Notes: a model not told the origin generated them from the letters alone. A stretch of 64,000 nucleotides of DNA from JBGSIC01 sp041751875 (GCA_041751875.1 JBGSIC010000016.1:94740-158739); one strand, 5' to 3'; shown: positions 34,094-42,880, numbered from the stretch's first letter. Translations and numbers: made by a program.

Positions 34094-35189
34094 ACCACCA
34101 GTCGTCGCCGGTTTCGCCTGCTAGCAGTCGTTTTTGTCTTTCTAAAATCTTCTGCTCCGCCAAAATAGTTTGCATCGGTTCGTGCCGTTGCGTGACAGCG
34201 ATGTATTGAAAACTTTCATCGAGAATCTTTTTCAGCAATTGAGGGTTGTGACGCCCCTGCGCGTCAGCAAATTCATATCCGACGCCAGGCAAAGCCAGTA
34301 GCGTGTGAGGCACCTGTTTTTCTTCCATGATGTTGTCGAAATTGCCGGCAGAATCAAAAGGGTAAACCCGGTCATCTGTCCCATGCACACTAAACACGGG
34401 AGCCGAATCTTCTCCGATGTAGGTCATCGGCGAAGCCAGTCGATAAAGTTCTTCCTGTTTCACCGGATGCGCATCCACCATAATACTGATCTCGCGGTTC
34501 CCTTTAGAACGGTTGCTGTTTTCAAACCAATACTGTGTACGCGCGCTAGGCGCAGAGGACCAACTGATCACGGAGCGCACATCGTTGGTTACTCCGCGAG
34601 CGGCGGGCCCCAAATCACCACTTTTGGGAAGCTTGTCGGTTTCCCCCTGTAAACCCGCAAGAAGCGCGAGGTATCCACCGCCTCCCATCCCCATGAGAGT
34701 AACTCGACCGGGTTCTGCCCCAAGCAGTTCCGAATGGGCGCGCAGCCACCGAACGGCACAACGCACATCTAAGACCGGCGCGGGAAAACGGGCGTTTACC
34801 TGCAATCGATCGTTAGTAGGATCTTTGTCACTACGCACGTCTCCCGAAAGTCGGAAATCAATTGTGATACCTAGGTAACCTCTTTGGGCTGCGATCTTGG
34901 CGAGCGCAGCGGTTTCAGCATCGCGTGTTCCTGACAATAAATCGTCATGCAGAAAAATGATGGCGTTGAGCTTCTTTCCAATCTGACTTTTTGCCCGGTA
35001 CAAATCGGCGTACAAATCAATCCCCGAACCGGAGCAAAATTTAATGTCGCGAGCGATGGCAAATTCATGCGGGCGTAACGTGACCAGTTCGTTCAAAGCT
35101 TTTTGAAAGGCAAAAGACGATGCGAAGGCAGAGGTGCCCCCCCCGCCCAGCACTAGTCCCAATAGAATGATACCCCTCAAGATACACAT
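34092..35189 (-). CDS. Exported alpha/beta-hydrolase-fold protein without catalytic residues
   Basis: A 365-residue protein with a signal peptide (MCILRGIILLGLVLGGGGTSAFA). The body follows the carboxylesterase-like alpha/beta-hydrolase plan: IIFLHDD, YLGITIDFRLSG, VLDVRCAVRWLRAH, LMGMGGGGYLALLAG, PVFSVHGTDDRVYPFD. The nucleophile elbow GxSxG reads G167-M-G169-G-G171, so Ser is Gly, and the His near the C-terminus is replaced by Tyr305 in PGVGYEF. The Asp in GTDD remains. Hydrolysis by the normal route is therefore unlikely; a binding or scaffold role is inferred. Last of three same-strand exported genes. Confidence 0.75.
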   Translation of the reverse strand: MCILRGIILLGLVLGGGGTSAFASSFAFQKALNELVTLRPHEFAIARDIKFCSGSGIDLYADLYRAKSQIGKKLNAIIFLHDDLLSGTRDAETAALAKIAAQRGYLGITIDFRLSGDVRSDKDPTNDRLQVNARFPAPVLDVRCAVRWLRAHSELLGAEPGRVTLMGMGGGGYLALLAGLQGETDKLPKSGDLGPAARGVTNDVRSVISWSSAPSARTQYWFENSNRSKGNREISIMVDAHPVKQEELYRLASPMTYIGEDSAPVFSVHGTDDRVYPFDSAGNFDNIMEEKQVPHTLLALPGVGYEFADAQGRHNPQLLKKILDESFQYIAVTQRHEPMQTILAEQKILERQKRLLAGETGDDWW

Positions 35190-35262
35190 AGACGCCTAAA
35201 GTGTAGCATGGGCGAAGGCCGCACATCGTGGAATGAACTTCACAATTGGGTGGATAAAAAAG

Positions 35263-36426
35263 TTAATGAACCCGCGGCTTAAGGATACGCACCGGCTTAA
35301 GAAGCGGAAGTCGCTTGTCGACGGAGGGTCGAACCATACGTTTGGTCTTGGTTACGGCCCCGATCCGACCGCTTTTAGAGCTAGAGGCTAGCGAACGTTT
35401 TCGGGAAGCCAATACGTTGCCTGAACGCTTGACCCCAAACACCCCGCCGCGACCTCCTGCCAAGTTCATTCCGGTGAAAGAATTTCCTCCGCGTGCAAAC
35501 GGACTCATCGATACCAATCCGTTTTGAGTCGGGATGCTGGAAGCTTGGTAAGCGGCTTGCTGCTGAGCGAAGTTGGCTTGAAAGTTATTTAATGAAGCCA
35601 TGACCTGCTGCTGGCTCGCGTACGCAGATTGAATGAGTTGCACGACGTTTTGCTGAAACTGCTGAGTCGACGTGGTCAGACCATCGCGCATCGCTTGTGC
35701 CTCTTCGTTCATCGCGGCAAAAGCTTGCATAAGAGGGCCGATATCCCCATTTTGAGTTTGCCCGAGAGCAGCGAATAATTCGGAGTTGTCCGGCGCGCCC
35801 GGAATCTCGGGCATCTCGGAAGGTTTGAATTCAGGAATTTGAGCGCGTGGACCAGGTTGTCCGCCACCGCCTCCACCAGGAGGCGACGATTGCGGCGACG
35901 AAGGCGGCGGGCCTCCTCCTCCACCCTTCCCTTGCCCCTGTCCCTCTTCGGGCGGAGCCGGATTTTGATTCTGATTGGCATTTTGACTATTACGGCGACG
36001 GCCAAAATTATTTCCATTCCGGGGATCGACGTTGCCATCTTGTAAACCGTTGTTGGGGATGTTCCCCCCTTCGCCAAAAGCACCCGGGTTGGTCGGTGCC
36101 GGTGTGGCCTCCGGCCTCGGTGTTTCGGGGCTCAAACCCTCTCCGTCCCGCACAGGCCCGGAACCTTCAACACCCGCGTCTTCTTCTTCGGAATCGCTTT
36201 TAACGGGACCGTCTTCCACTTCCGTATCGTCGGACCCATCCGTCGTCGGCTCTTCCGCCGGATTTTCTTCTTCTTTTTTCTGTTCTGCTGGAGATTTATC
36301 GACGGGAGCACTGGGTGCCGGCCCCTGGCTGAAGAGGTCCTCGTCCGCCGCCCCAAGAGCGGTAGGAGCAGCAAAAAGGCTCAAGACGAAGAGACTGAGA
36401 AAATAAATTTGCCGCGTCTGTTTCAA
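35263..36426 (-). CDS. Exported Pro/Gly/Gln-rich low-complexity protein
   Basis: A 387-residue protein with a signal peptide (MKQTRQIYFLSLFVLSLF.. ending TALGA). Residues 25-200 are low complexity, first acidic with Pro/Glu/Asp, then Asn/Gln and Gly/Pro-rich runs; residues 205-300 are Gln/Ala-rich and probably helical; the tail is basic. Such a layout suits a cell-surface or matrix protein, but no domain is recognised. The start codon is TTG with a G-rich ribosome site; no ATG in frame is near the signal peptide. Lies 73 bases upstream of the pseudo-hydrolase gene. Confidence 0.65.
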   Translation of the reverse strand: MKQTRQIYFLSLFVLSLFAAPTALGAADEDLFSQGPAPSAPVDKSPAEQKKEEENPAEEPTTDGSDDTEVEDGPVKSDSEEEDAGVEGSGPVRDGEGLSPETPRPEATPAPTNPGAFGEGGNIPNNGLQDGNVDPRNGNNFGRRRNSQNANQNQNPAPPEEGQGQGKGGGGGPPPSSPQSSPPGGGGGGQPGPRAQIPEFKPSEMPEIPGAPDNSELFAALGQTQNGDIGPLMQAFAAMNEEAQAMRDGLTTSTQQFQQNVVQLIQSAYASQQQVMASLNNFQANFAQQQAAYQASSIPTQNGLVSMSPFARGGNSFTGMNLAGGRGGVFGVKRSGNVLASRKRSLASSSKSGRIGAVTKTKRMVRPSVDKRLPLLKPVRILKPRVH

Positions 36427-36674
36427 AGGCCCCCCGCCTTAAAAATCTGGTGCTTCCCCTAATCATTGCAGTTTAGGGGCCAGGCGTTGGATGCGATTAG
36501 ACTGCAACCTATTGTTTTTACTTCTATTTCCGTCCACACAGAGTGCGTCGTTCGTAGTCAGATGTTTGTTCAATGGGAGAGCACAGCTTGAATACAGCTA
36601 AGTCTGTTAATTCGGACCCTTTTCTGGCTGTGTACAAAAATGACGCTGCCACCGAGCTTGGGCATGAGAACCAA

Positions 36675-38483
36675 TCAGGGAAGCGCTGGCGGATTTTGGT
36701 AAAGTTCAAGCGCTTCGGTTTCCGTCAACGTTCTTTGCCACACGTTGACCTCATCAATAGACCCGTTAAGAAATTCGGTGGAGGAATGAGGATAACTTCC
36801 CACGGTCAAGTGGCTTCCAGCGGGATAACGCAGTTTGCTTGCATCGAATGGGTGGGAGCTTGAAGCTCTAAGTAACCCATCGACGTACAGGTATTGGTCG
36901 TCTGCTCCCAATATACAAACTACATGGTGCCAGTTCCCATCCGCGTAATCGCCCCCTGAATTCAAATCTGCGCTTCCGTAGTCTTCATCTGAAATATCCC
37001 CTTGTCGTAGTCCGCAATTGTAGGACCCTGTCGTAGCGTCTTGTCGGAGCGCCAAAAGTGAGTTCGGAGACGCATTTCGGTAATAGAAAATCCATCGGCG
37101 TACGCTCTTATTATTGCTCTTTACCCACAGTGAAAGACTCATTCCAGTTTTTCCCGCCCAATTGCTTCCTAGCAAGAACCGTATGCGGGGGTTGCTGGTG
37201 CCAAAAACTGCCGTCTTTCCCTTTTTCCCCGCTGAGGAAAGCGTGACGTCTTGGATAAAATCGGGTTGCAATCCCTGATCGGTCGCAAGCGCGCTATCGA
37301 AGCTCGCGGCAAAAATTCGATCCACTAACAAAGGATTGGAGGGATTAACCGTAAGATTGGCAGTGCAAGCAGAACTCGTACCGCCAGGTCCCGTCACGGT
37401 TCCGGAAAAAGATTGCGATCCTGTGGGAGCCACCGCCACGAAATCCCGGTAAGCGGTACCTCCGGAAAGAGTTGCGGGTAATCCACCAATCGTTGCGCTC
37501 GTCTTATCTCCTGAAACGGAAAGCGTCGCACGAAAACTTCCTCCAATGGGCACGGGGTTGGCACTAAAGGTTAGTTGCGAACAAGTGGGCGCCGGAATGG
37601 GGTCGACTACGTAGTTCGCTGAACAAGCCACGCTTGTCCCTCCAGGGCCGGTCACTGTTCCGGAAATCGATTTGGATCCTGCGGGAGACGCCGCAATAAA
37701 ATCCTTATACGCCGTATTTCCTGAAAGGGTTGCGGGTACACCACCAATGGTGGCACTTGTTACCGTTCCCGCAAAGTTCAGCGTGGCGCGGAAGCTTCCG
37801 CCAACGGGCACAGGGCTAACCGATACACTCATCCCGCTGCAAGTGGGAGCGACAGGCGGAGGAGTCGTGGAAGTGTAATCTCCACTGCACGTGCCTGTAC
37901 CCGCGCTGTTACTGACCTCTCCGGTAAACGTCTTTAATCCCGCCGGTCCTAAAGCTGTAAGAGAGAGCGAGCCATTCCGTCCATCCAAGGTCACATCGGC
38001 GGTACCTATCTTTGCGCTCGTGGCGGTTCCCACTGTGACCAAAAGATAAGCTGTAAAAGTTTGTCCAATGATCGTCGAACTTGCGGAGGCAAAAATCTCA
38101 CACTGGGGAGCCACGGGGGGAGGCGTGGTATTGACGACATCGTAACTCATTTGGCAATTTCCCACGCCACCGGGTCCGGAAACTCTACCTCGAATCACAA
38201 CATCTGATTCGGGTTGACCGGCGGTAAGATTTTTTATCCCTTCTCCGTCATTGATTGAAACCGGCAGATCATTGATAAACGCGCTGGAAACTTCGCCGAT
38301 CGAAAACATGCGGACTTCGAACGTAGTCTGTTTTTCAATCTGATCCGATTCCAAACTTAAAAAACACGCAGGTGGTTCCAAGCTGGCGTTGCAGTCCCCT
38401 TCGCAAATAACCATGGCTTTTCGATTGGTACACGCGGCTAGCGCAAGCATTAAAAACAATGGAAAATTGTAGCGAAAAATCAT
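36675..38483 (-). CDS. Modular lipoprotein with four Ig-like units and a LamG-type end
   Basis: About 602 residues. A lipobox LMLALAAC gives a lipidated Cys near residue 18. Four related units of about 86 residues follow, each opening with a Pro-x-Cys segment and closing with a second Cys near G-x-G-x-x-x-C; units 3 and 4 are very similar (VGGSFRATL, TSATIGG.PATLSG, SGTVTGPGGTS). After about residue 385 comes a laminin-G / concanavalin-like domain with SLSLWVKSN, GNWHHVVCI, LYVDG and GSIDEVNVWQRTLTETE. Probably a surface glycan- or protein-binding adhesin. The start at 38483 is chosen at the lipoprotein signal; the longer TTG frame is not needed. Confidence 0.75.
   Translation of the reverse strand: MIFRYNFPLFLMLALAACTNRKAMVICEGDCNASLEPPACFLSLESDQIEKQTTFEVRMFSIGEVSSAFINDLPVSINDGEGIKNLTAGQPESDVVIRGRVSGPGGVGNCQMSYDVVNTTPPPVAPQCEIFASASSTIIGQTFTAYLLVTVGTATSAKIGTADVTLDGRNGSLSLTALGPAGLKTFTGEVSNSAGTGTCSGDYTSTTPPPVAPTCSGMSVSVSPVPVGGSFRATLNFAGTVTSATIGGVPATLSGNTAYKDFIAASPAGSKSISGTVTGPGGTSVACSANYVVDPIPAPTCSQLTFSANPVPIGGSFRATLSVSGDKTSATIGGLPATLSGGTAYRDFVAVAPTGSQSFSGTVTGPGGTSSACTANLTVNPSNPLLVDRIFAASFDSALATDQGLQPDFIQDVTLSSAGKKGKTAVFGTSNPRIRFLLGSNWAGKTGMSLSLWVKSNNKSVRRWIFYYRNASPNSLLALRQDATTGSYNCGLRQGDISDEDYGSADLNSGGDYADGNWHHVVCILGADDQYLYVDGLLRASSSHPFDASKLRYPAGSHLTVGSYPHSSTEFLNGSIDEVNVWQRTLTETEALELYQNPPALP
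37335..37850 (-). repeat. Two tandem 258-base coding units
   Basis: The DNA for units 3 and 4 of the modular lipoprotein forms two adjacent 258-base copies with strong nucleotide and protein identity, pointing to a recent tandem duplication, while units 1 and 2 have diverged. Confidence 0.6.
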
Positions 38484-38739
38484 GGGGCAACTCTCCAACC
38501 AAACGAACCTTAACGAAGAAATCTCTGTTCATAAAACCTGCAACGAGGGTGCCAGCGAATTGTGAAGAAAAGTGATTGAAAAGCTTGGCTTTTTAGCGGC
38601 AACGCGAGTGCGATTGTAAACTATTTTTCCAGTTGTGCACAAAACCTAGGCAGCATTTTTTTCAGTTTTTCAGCCGAATTTCTCAAAAAGTGGCAACACA
38701 AGTGATCGCCTACCCTTCGACTCCTCGACAGGAGCGCGG

Positions 38740-38745
38740 TATAGT
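38740..38745 (+). promoter_or_regulatory. -10 element placed for a leaderless cysQ mRNA
   Basis: TATAGT ends six bases before the cysQ ATG, so transcription would begin at or next to the A of the ATG. No Shine-Dalgarno exists between them. The -35 is weak (TTCGAC about 18 bases upstream). Confidence 0.4.
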
Positions 38746-38751
38746 AAATTC

Positions 38752-39525
38752 ATGGCATCAAAGTTCACCGCTCAGAGTTTACTTCCCGTGGCGAAAGATA
38801 CTGGCAAGCTTTTGCTCCGCTACTACGGGCAAATGCTAACGGCCAAACTCAAATCCGACCAATCTCCGCTTACCGAAGCAGATCTCGCCGCGAATGAAAT
38901 GATTCGAGAAGGCCTCGCCGCGATTGATTCCAGTATTCCGTTTTTGTCTGAGGAAAGTCCTTTGCCGCCCTTTGAGGAGCGCAAGCACTGGAAGCATTTT
39001 TGGTTGGTGGATCCTCTCGATGGCACCAAAGAATTTTTAAAGCATAATGGGGAATTCACGATCAATATCGCTTACGTTAAAGAAGGTATTCCCGTTGTCG
39101 GTTTAATCTACGCGCCCGCAATGGAGTCGATTTACTTTGCCGAAAAAGGAAAAGGCACTTGGAAGCAAGAAGGCAATGGGCCGGCCGAAAGAATTTACAC
39201 GCGGTTTGAAGCTTCGCGCGAACCCCTCGTTGCCCTCGAAAGCCGCTCGCATCCCTCGCCTGAACTCGACTATTTTTTAGAGAAACAAGCAGTCGATCGC
39301 AGAATCCAGTTGGGGAGCGCGATGAAGTTCGCCTATCTGGCCGAGGGAAAGGCGAATCTCTACGCCCGTTTCAATCCGTGCATGGAGTGGGACGTCGCCG
39401 CTGGTGATTGCCTGGTCCGTTATGCCGCTCGATCTGGCGAAAACACTCTCCCCTTTCGGTACAACAAGGAAAATCTCACCGTCCCCCCCTTCGTCATTGG
39501 GCGAACACGTTCGGAGAATAATTGA
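38752..39525 (+). CDS. cysQ: 3'(2'),5'-bisphosphate nucleotidase CysQ
   Basis: A 257-residue magnesium-dependent phosphatase of the inositol monophosphatase superfamily that removes the 3' phosphate from PAP and so recycles a by-product of sulfate assimilation and sulfotransfer. Metal-site motifs are SEES near residue 67, WLVDPLDGTKEF (D87, D90) and EWDVAAGD (D214 and D219). The KEFL after DGT is typical of CysQ rather than inositol monophosphatase. Single gene; no cys genes adjacent. Start lacks a ribosome site and may be leaderless. Confidence 0.9.
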   Translation: MASKFTAQSLLPVAKDTGKLLLRYYGQMLTAKLKSDQSPLTEADLAANEMIREGLAAIDSSIPFLSEESPLPPFEERKHWKHFWLVDPLDGTKEFLKHNGEFTINIAYVKEGIPVVGLIYAPAMESIYFAEKGKGTWKQEGNGPAERIYTRFEASREPLVALESRSHPSPELDYFLEKQAVDRRIQLGSAMKFAYLAEGKANLYARFNPCMEWDVAAGDCLVRYAARSGENTLPFRYNKENLTVPPFVIGRTRSENN

Positions 39526-39553
39526 CATTAAGGATTCAAAAGCTGAGCGAGGA

Positions 39554-40831
39554 TTAAAATTGGAAAAGGAAAGCTGCTGACATCTGATCTGAAATTTCGG
39601 TGGATCCGTTTGATTGGTCCAGAGTCGCCGCGCGGAGAATGTACTGAAAACCAATCTGGTACGACGTTCCCAATTCGTAGAAAAGTCCAAAACGAAGACG
39701 ATCAAAAGCGGCATCCCCGCCTTCTGCGATTTGTCCGCCATTCACCCGCGACCCACTCGCGCTGAGCGAGTGCGCGTAATCGGCGCGGAAACTAACACGG
39801 GAGAAGGGATTTACTTCCACTCCGAAGACGCCATAAACGCCGTTTACATTCAGAGCCCCCTTACTGGTTAAACCACTATCACCGGTGGTGGCCTGCGCAA
39901 CGCTGGTTAATCCGTAACCCAAGCCCGCGTAAGGTCGAATGCGAACGCTTCCCCAATGCAAGGGATATTGAACTTTCACATCAGCAAACACCGCCGTATG
40001 GGAAACCGCTGCATCACCAGGCAATGGGCGAGTTGAAATGCCGATGTAGGTATCCGCTTCGACCGCCCAGTAAGGCTGACGATACTGGCCGTTTAAACCC
40101 AATGTAAAATGGTTGTCGGAAGTCAGTGCCGCACTCCCTTGACCGACTTGATATGCCGACCCCGAACTCACGGAGTTGTATCCGCCTGATAGTCCTAAGA
40201 CCAATCGGGGTTCGCCCACCCGTTTCGTGTCCAAAAGAGGGGCCGCTTTTTCCGTATTAACCGGAGCGAGACTCGCCAAGCGACGAGGATCTTTTTTGAC
40301 CTGTTTTTTTACGCTTTTTCTGGCACCGCGTTTTTTGGATCGTTTCACCGGAGCAGGCGCTGCGTCTTCATTCACCAATTGGTGCCACGGCGTTAATTTC
40401 GGAGCAGACACGGGTTCGGGCGTTGTCGCTACGGGTGCGATATAGGAGTCGACCGGAGCGGAAGGAGAAATCGGGGCAACACGGGCTTCGCGTTCTGCGC
40501 GGGGAACATAATCTTCGTTTATGTAGCGGCCCCCTATTTGAGCGTTAGGGGCACGTTCAACCGGAAACAACACCGGTCCGACGGAACTGAGCGAGGGCGC
40601 CGGGGCTTCTGTTTTCGCCTTTGGCTTGGGGGCAACGTACGGTTGCGAATACTGAGCGGATTGGGCATCCGCTTGCGCTCTAAAATTTTTCATCAGGCGG
40701 TCAATCGTTCGGGTGTCTTTTTCACTCAAAGCGCCAGGTTGATTCGGTTTACGCTCCCACCAACTCGCTAACGCAACCGAAGGCGCGCTGAGAAGAAGCA
40801 TGAGACAAATTGTAAGGCGAGTCGATTTCAT
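39554..40831 (-). CDS. Outer-membrane beta-barrel protein with a Pro/Ala-rich N-terminal part
   Basis: About 425 residues; signal peptide MKSTRLTICLMLLLSAPSVALA. Residues 25-200 are rich in Pro, Ala and Lys (periplasmic linker, with a KRSKKRGARKSVKKQVKKD basic stretch), then an eight-strand-like barrel from about 205: PRLVLGLSGGYNSVS, YWAVEADTYIG, VRIRPYAGLGYGLT, GVFGVEVNPFSRVSFRADYAHS. It ends in SAAFLFQF with a terminal Phe, the signal read by the BAM machinery. Resembles OmpA/OprF-type porin barrels; exact role unknown. Confidence 0.75.
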   Translation of the reverse strand: MKSTRLTICLMLLLSAPSVALASWWERKPNQPGALSEKDTRTIDRLMKNFRAQADAQSAQYSQPYVAPKPKAKTEAPAPSLSSVGPVLFPVERAPNAQIGGRYINEDYVPRAEREARVAPISPSAPVDSYIAPVATTPEPVSAPKLTPWHQLVNEDAAPAPVKRSKKRGARKSVKKQVKKDPRRLASLAPVNTEKAAPLLDTKRVGEPRLVLGLSGGYNSVSSGSAYQVGQGSAALTSDNHFTLGLNGQYRQPYWAVEADTYIGISTRPLPGDAAVSHTAVFADVKVQYPLHWGSVRIRPYAGLGYGLTSVAQATTGDSGLTSKGALNVNGVYGVFGVEVNPFSRVSFRADYAHSLSASGSRVNGGQIAEGGDAAFDRLRFGLFYELGTSYQIGFQYILRAATLDQSNGSTEISDQMSAAFLFQF

Positions 40832-41217
40832 GGCGTTTTCACTAATAAAGTGCAACAGCAGTGCCAATCGACTAGGCAGGGAACGGACTTCAGTCCTGGT
40901 GGGAAGTGTCGAGCCGAATCACAGCGGAGCCTCGGTGATAGAACTTTCCTCAGTGTATACAGGGAGTAAACAAACCTGCCCAAATCGTATACAGGGGGCG
41001 AGGCAGTGGGCAGCCTGAGCTAGGCACCAGCGCCTTCATTCGGGGGCCGACCAGGGGTTTGCCAGGGGGATTGAACAAATTGAAAACATTTAGGAAGCCT
41101 AGCTTTCTTAAGTTGTCGCCGAGAACCTTGGCCACAGCTTGGGCGCTCAGAAGTCGCCTCCGAGCCTGAAACCCCTGGTACTGGATTTGCACTTTTGAGA
41201 TGTAGACAGGAAGGTTT
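40832..41217. other. Gene-free stretch with a paired GTATACAGGG motif
   Basis: Lies between the leftward barrel gene and the 58-codon gene at 41218. Two copies of GTATACAGGG begin at 40955 and 40987, 32 bases apart (about three helical turns). No coding frame is credible, and no clear sigma-70 promoter was found. Confidence 0.4.
40955..40996. promoter_or_regulatory. Direct repeat of GTATACAGGG
   Basis: Two identical ten-base copies on the same strand, each built on the palindrome GTATAC, with starts 32 bases apart, upstream of both the barrel gene and the 41218 gene. The spacing places them on one face of the helix, as for a regulator bound twice. Confidence 0.3.
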
Positions 41218-41394
41218 ATGCCGATTCGAGCACTTCTCAATACCGCCGTCTGGGTCGCCCTGATTTACGCGGGCGTCTACGGACTGCAGAGGTTCTACGG
41301 GACCTCGGATCTAGGACCCAGCCGCCAAACGGCTTCCGATTCCAAACCCGTTCCTGTTTCAGAGGCTGGACTGGCTCCCATTCTCCACCACTAA
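41218..41394 (+). CDS. Small single-pass membrane protein, 58 residues
   Basis: MPIRALLNTAVWVALIYAGV begins a 58-residue frame with one hydrophobic helix (residues 6-24) and a polar Ser/Pro tail. AGGAAGG lies about four bases before the ATG, a better ribosome site than most genes here have. Its last 36 bases overlap the 3' end of the converging aminopeptidase gene. Function unknown; a short exported or membrane-anchored regulator is possible. Confidence 0.55.
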   Translation: MPIRALLNTAVWVALIYAGVYGLQRFYGTSDLGPSRQTASDSKPVPVSEAGLAPILHH

Positions 41395-42573
41395 CTCAGC
41401 TGTCTCCCCTAAATAAGCCAATGCCACTTGCACAAACGCAAAGGCATGGTCTTTATCCAAGTACTTCATCTCGTCGTTAGGGGTGTGAATGCGCCCATTC
41501 ATGTTGGCAAAGCTAGCTTCGAACGGAAACACTGCGGGAATTCCGGCCAGGTGCCAATTCACATGATCACTGCACGCGTATCCACAGCGGGTATCGCCGA
41601 TAGTAGCTTTTGTGTAACTACGGATAAGATCCTTCACCAGGGTTGTTAAACCGGCATTCGTGTAATCGTTGATGAGATAAATATCCTTGTCGTCTTTCAC
41701 ACTTTTGTAGCCAACCATATCAAACTGAATCGCATTTTTTACCGCGATGTTCTTGCTAGCAAAATAGTCGACCACATGGCGGGAGCCCACCAAACCGTAT
41801 TCCTCAGCGGCATACCATACAAAATCCACTGGGTGTTTGAAGCGTACGTTCTGATTTGCCACCACTCGCAGTGCTTCCATTACCACACTCGTCCCACTCC
41901 CATCGTCGTCAGAACCGGGCTGTTTCGACCCCGATGAAATCGTGTCGAGATGGCCGCCGATGACAACATGGGGCAAGGAAGGATCGGTACCTTCCAAAGT
42001 CACCACCACGGAAGGTTGATCCATCAAGTAAGAAGAGCTTGTCGGAATGGTCCAGGTTTTGGAACCGATAAGATGCGAGGAATAATCAAAGGCCTTTTGT
42101 TCAATAAAGGAGGCGGCCTCAATACCTTTCGCGCTGCGAGCACTTCGGTTCTCAAATTGAGTGAGTTCTGTTAAGAACGCCCAATATTTATCTGCGCTCG
42201 CACCGGCCACAAGCTGAGCGATCTCGGGTTTGAAAACAACCGGGGTAAAACGAACTTCGGAAGGCTGCTCCAAACCACGAGCGGTTTGTTCGATAATTTC
42301 GAAAAGACCGCGTCCTCTAGCGACCTCGTCAGTGATATCAATAAAACCACCACAAGCTTTCAGCTCCTGGTGCACTTTGAGAACCCAGTTTTCCATCTTC
42401 TCTGGATTTACCGTCACAACGGTAAGATGCGTGTCGTTGTAGAGCAACTCATCGGGCGCCACATCTCTCACTAGAGCGGGTACCCAGCCCGGTATCAAAA
42501 GGAGGCGTGGAGCGGGCAAAGTGGCCAGCGCAACGGAAGAAACCACACTGAACACGACGAGGAGAAAACGCAC
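41359..42573 (-). CDS. Exported M28-family zinc aminopeptidase
   Basis: A 404-residue secreted or periplasmic peptidase with a signal peptide (MRFLLVVFSVVSSVALA). The M28 co-catalytic zinc set is intact: H in GGHLDT, D in GSDDDGSGT, the EE pair in AAEEYGL, D in QFDMVGY and H in GRIHTPND. The CGYACSDHVNW segment with two cysteines also fits the Vibrio/Aeromonas leucyl-aminopeptidase group. A propeptide-like region precedes the catalytic part (about residues 18-120). The start is GTG with GGAGGT five bases upstream. Likely role: release of N-terminal amino acids from peptides outside the cytoplasm. Confidence 0.9.
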   Translation of the reverse strand: MRFLLVVFSVVSSVALATLPAPRLLLIPGWVPALVRDVAPDELLYNDTHLTVVTVNPEKMENWVLKVHQELKACGGFIDITDEVARGRGLFEIIEQTARGLEQPSEVRFTPVVFKPEIAQLVAGASADKYWAFLTELTQFENRSARSAKGIEAASFIEQKAFDYSSHLIGSKTWTIPTSSSYLMDQPSVVVTLEGTDPSLPHVVIGGHLDTISSGSKQPGSDDDGSGTSVVMEALRVVANQNVRFKHPVDFVWYAAEEYGLVGSRHVVDYFASKNIAVKNAIQFDMVGYKSVKDDKDIYLINDYTNAGLTTLVKDLIRSYTKATIGDTRCGYACSDHVNWHLAGIPAVFPFEASFANMNGRIHTPNDEMKYLDKDHAFAFVQVALAYLGETAELVVENGSQSSL

Positions 42574-42668
42574 GAGTTACCTCCAGAGAGTCGACTACAA
42601 ATTTTGGGGGAAAACGGTTTTAAAGAATACGCAACTATCTTACCGCTGCTAGGGGAGTTGAGCAAATT

Positions 42669-42717
42669 AGGTGCCTGCGACCTTTTGGGACGGAGTACCA
42701 AAAGGTACCTGGCACCT
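42669..42717. repeat. REP-like inverted repeat, copy 2
   Basis: Outer arms AGGTGCC (42669-42675) with GGCACCT (42711-42717), inner arms CCTTTTGG with CCAAAAGG (42698-42705) and the nine-base loop GACGGAGTA. Layout and loop match the copy at 1316-1380. Two more GGCACCTT pieces follow at 42725 and 42735, looking like decayed right arms. Confidence 0.75.
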
Positions 42718-42740
42718 TTTTCGTGGCACCTTTCGGCACC

Positions 42741-42824
42741 TTAAAACCCGTAAACATAAGAAGCGGCAAGAGCCATTAGGCCCGCGAAACAGAAAATAAA
42801 AAAGAGATCGACTGCATAGGACAT
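42741..42824 (-). CDS. Candidate 27-residue membrane peptide
   Basis: An ATG at 42824 opens a 27-residue frame, nearly all one hydrophobic helix (VDLFFIFCFAGLMALAASY). A weak AAGG lies about ten bases upstream. The size resembles the tiny accessory subunits of respiratory or transport complexes such as CydX or KdpF, but there is no sequence match I can claim and no such complex next door. It ends at the decayed REP arms. Could be chance. Confidence 0.3.
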   Translation of the reverse strand: MSYAVDLFFIFCFAGLMALAASYVYGF

Positions 42825-42880
42825 GGATTTAACCTTTTTCCCTATGTAGCATTTTTCCGAGGGACGAATCAATACCGGAG

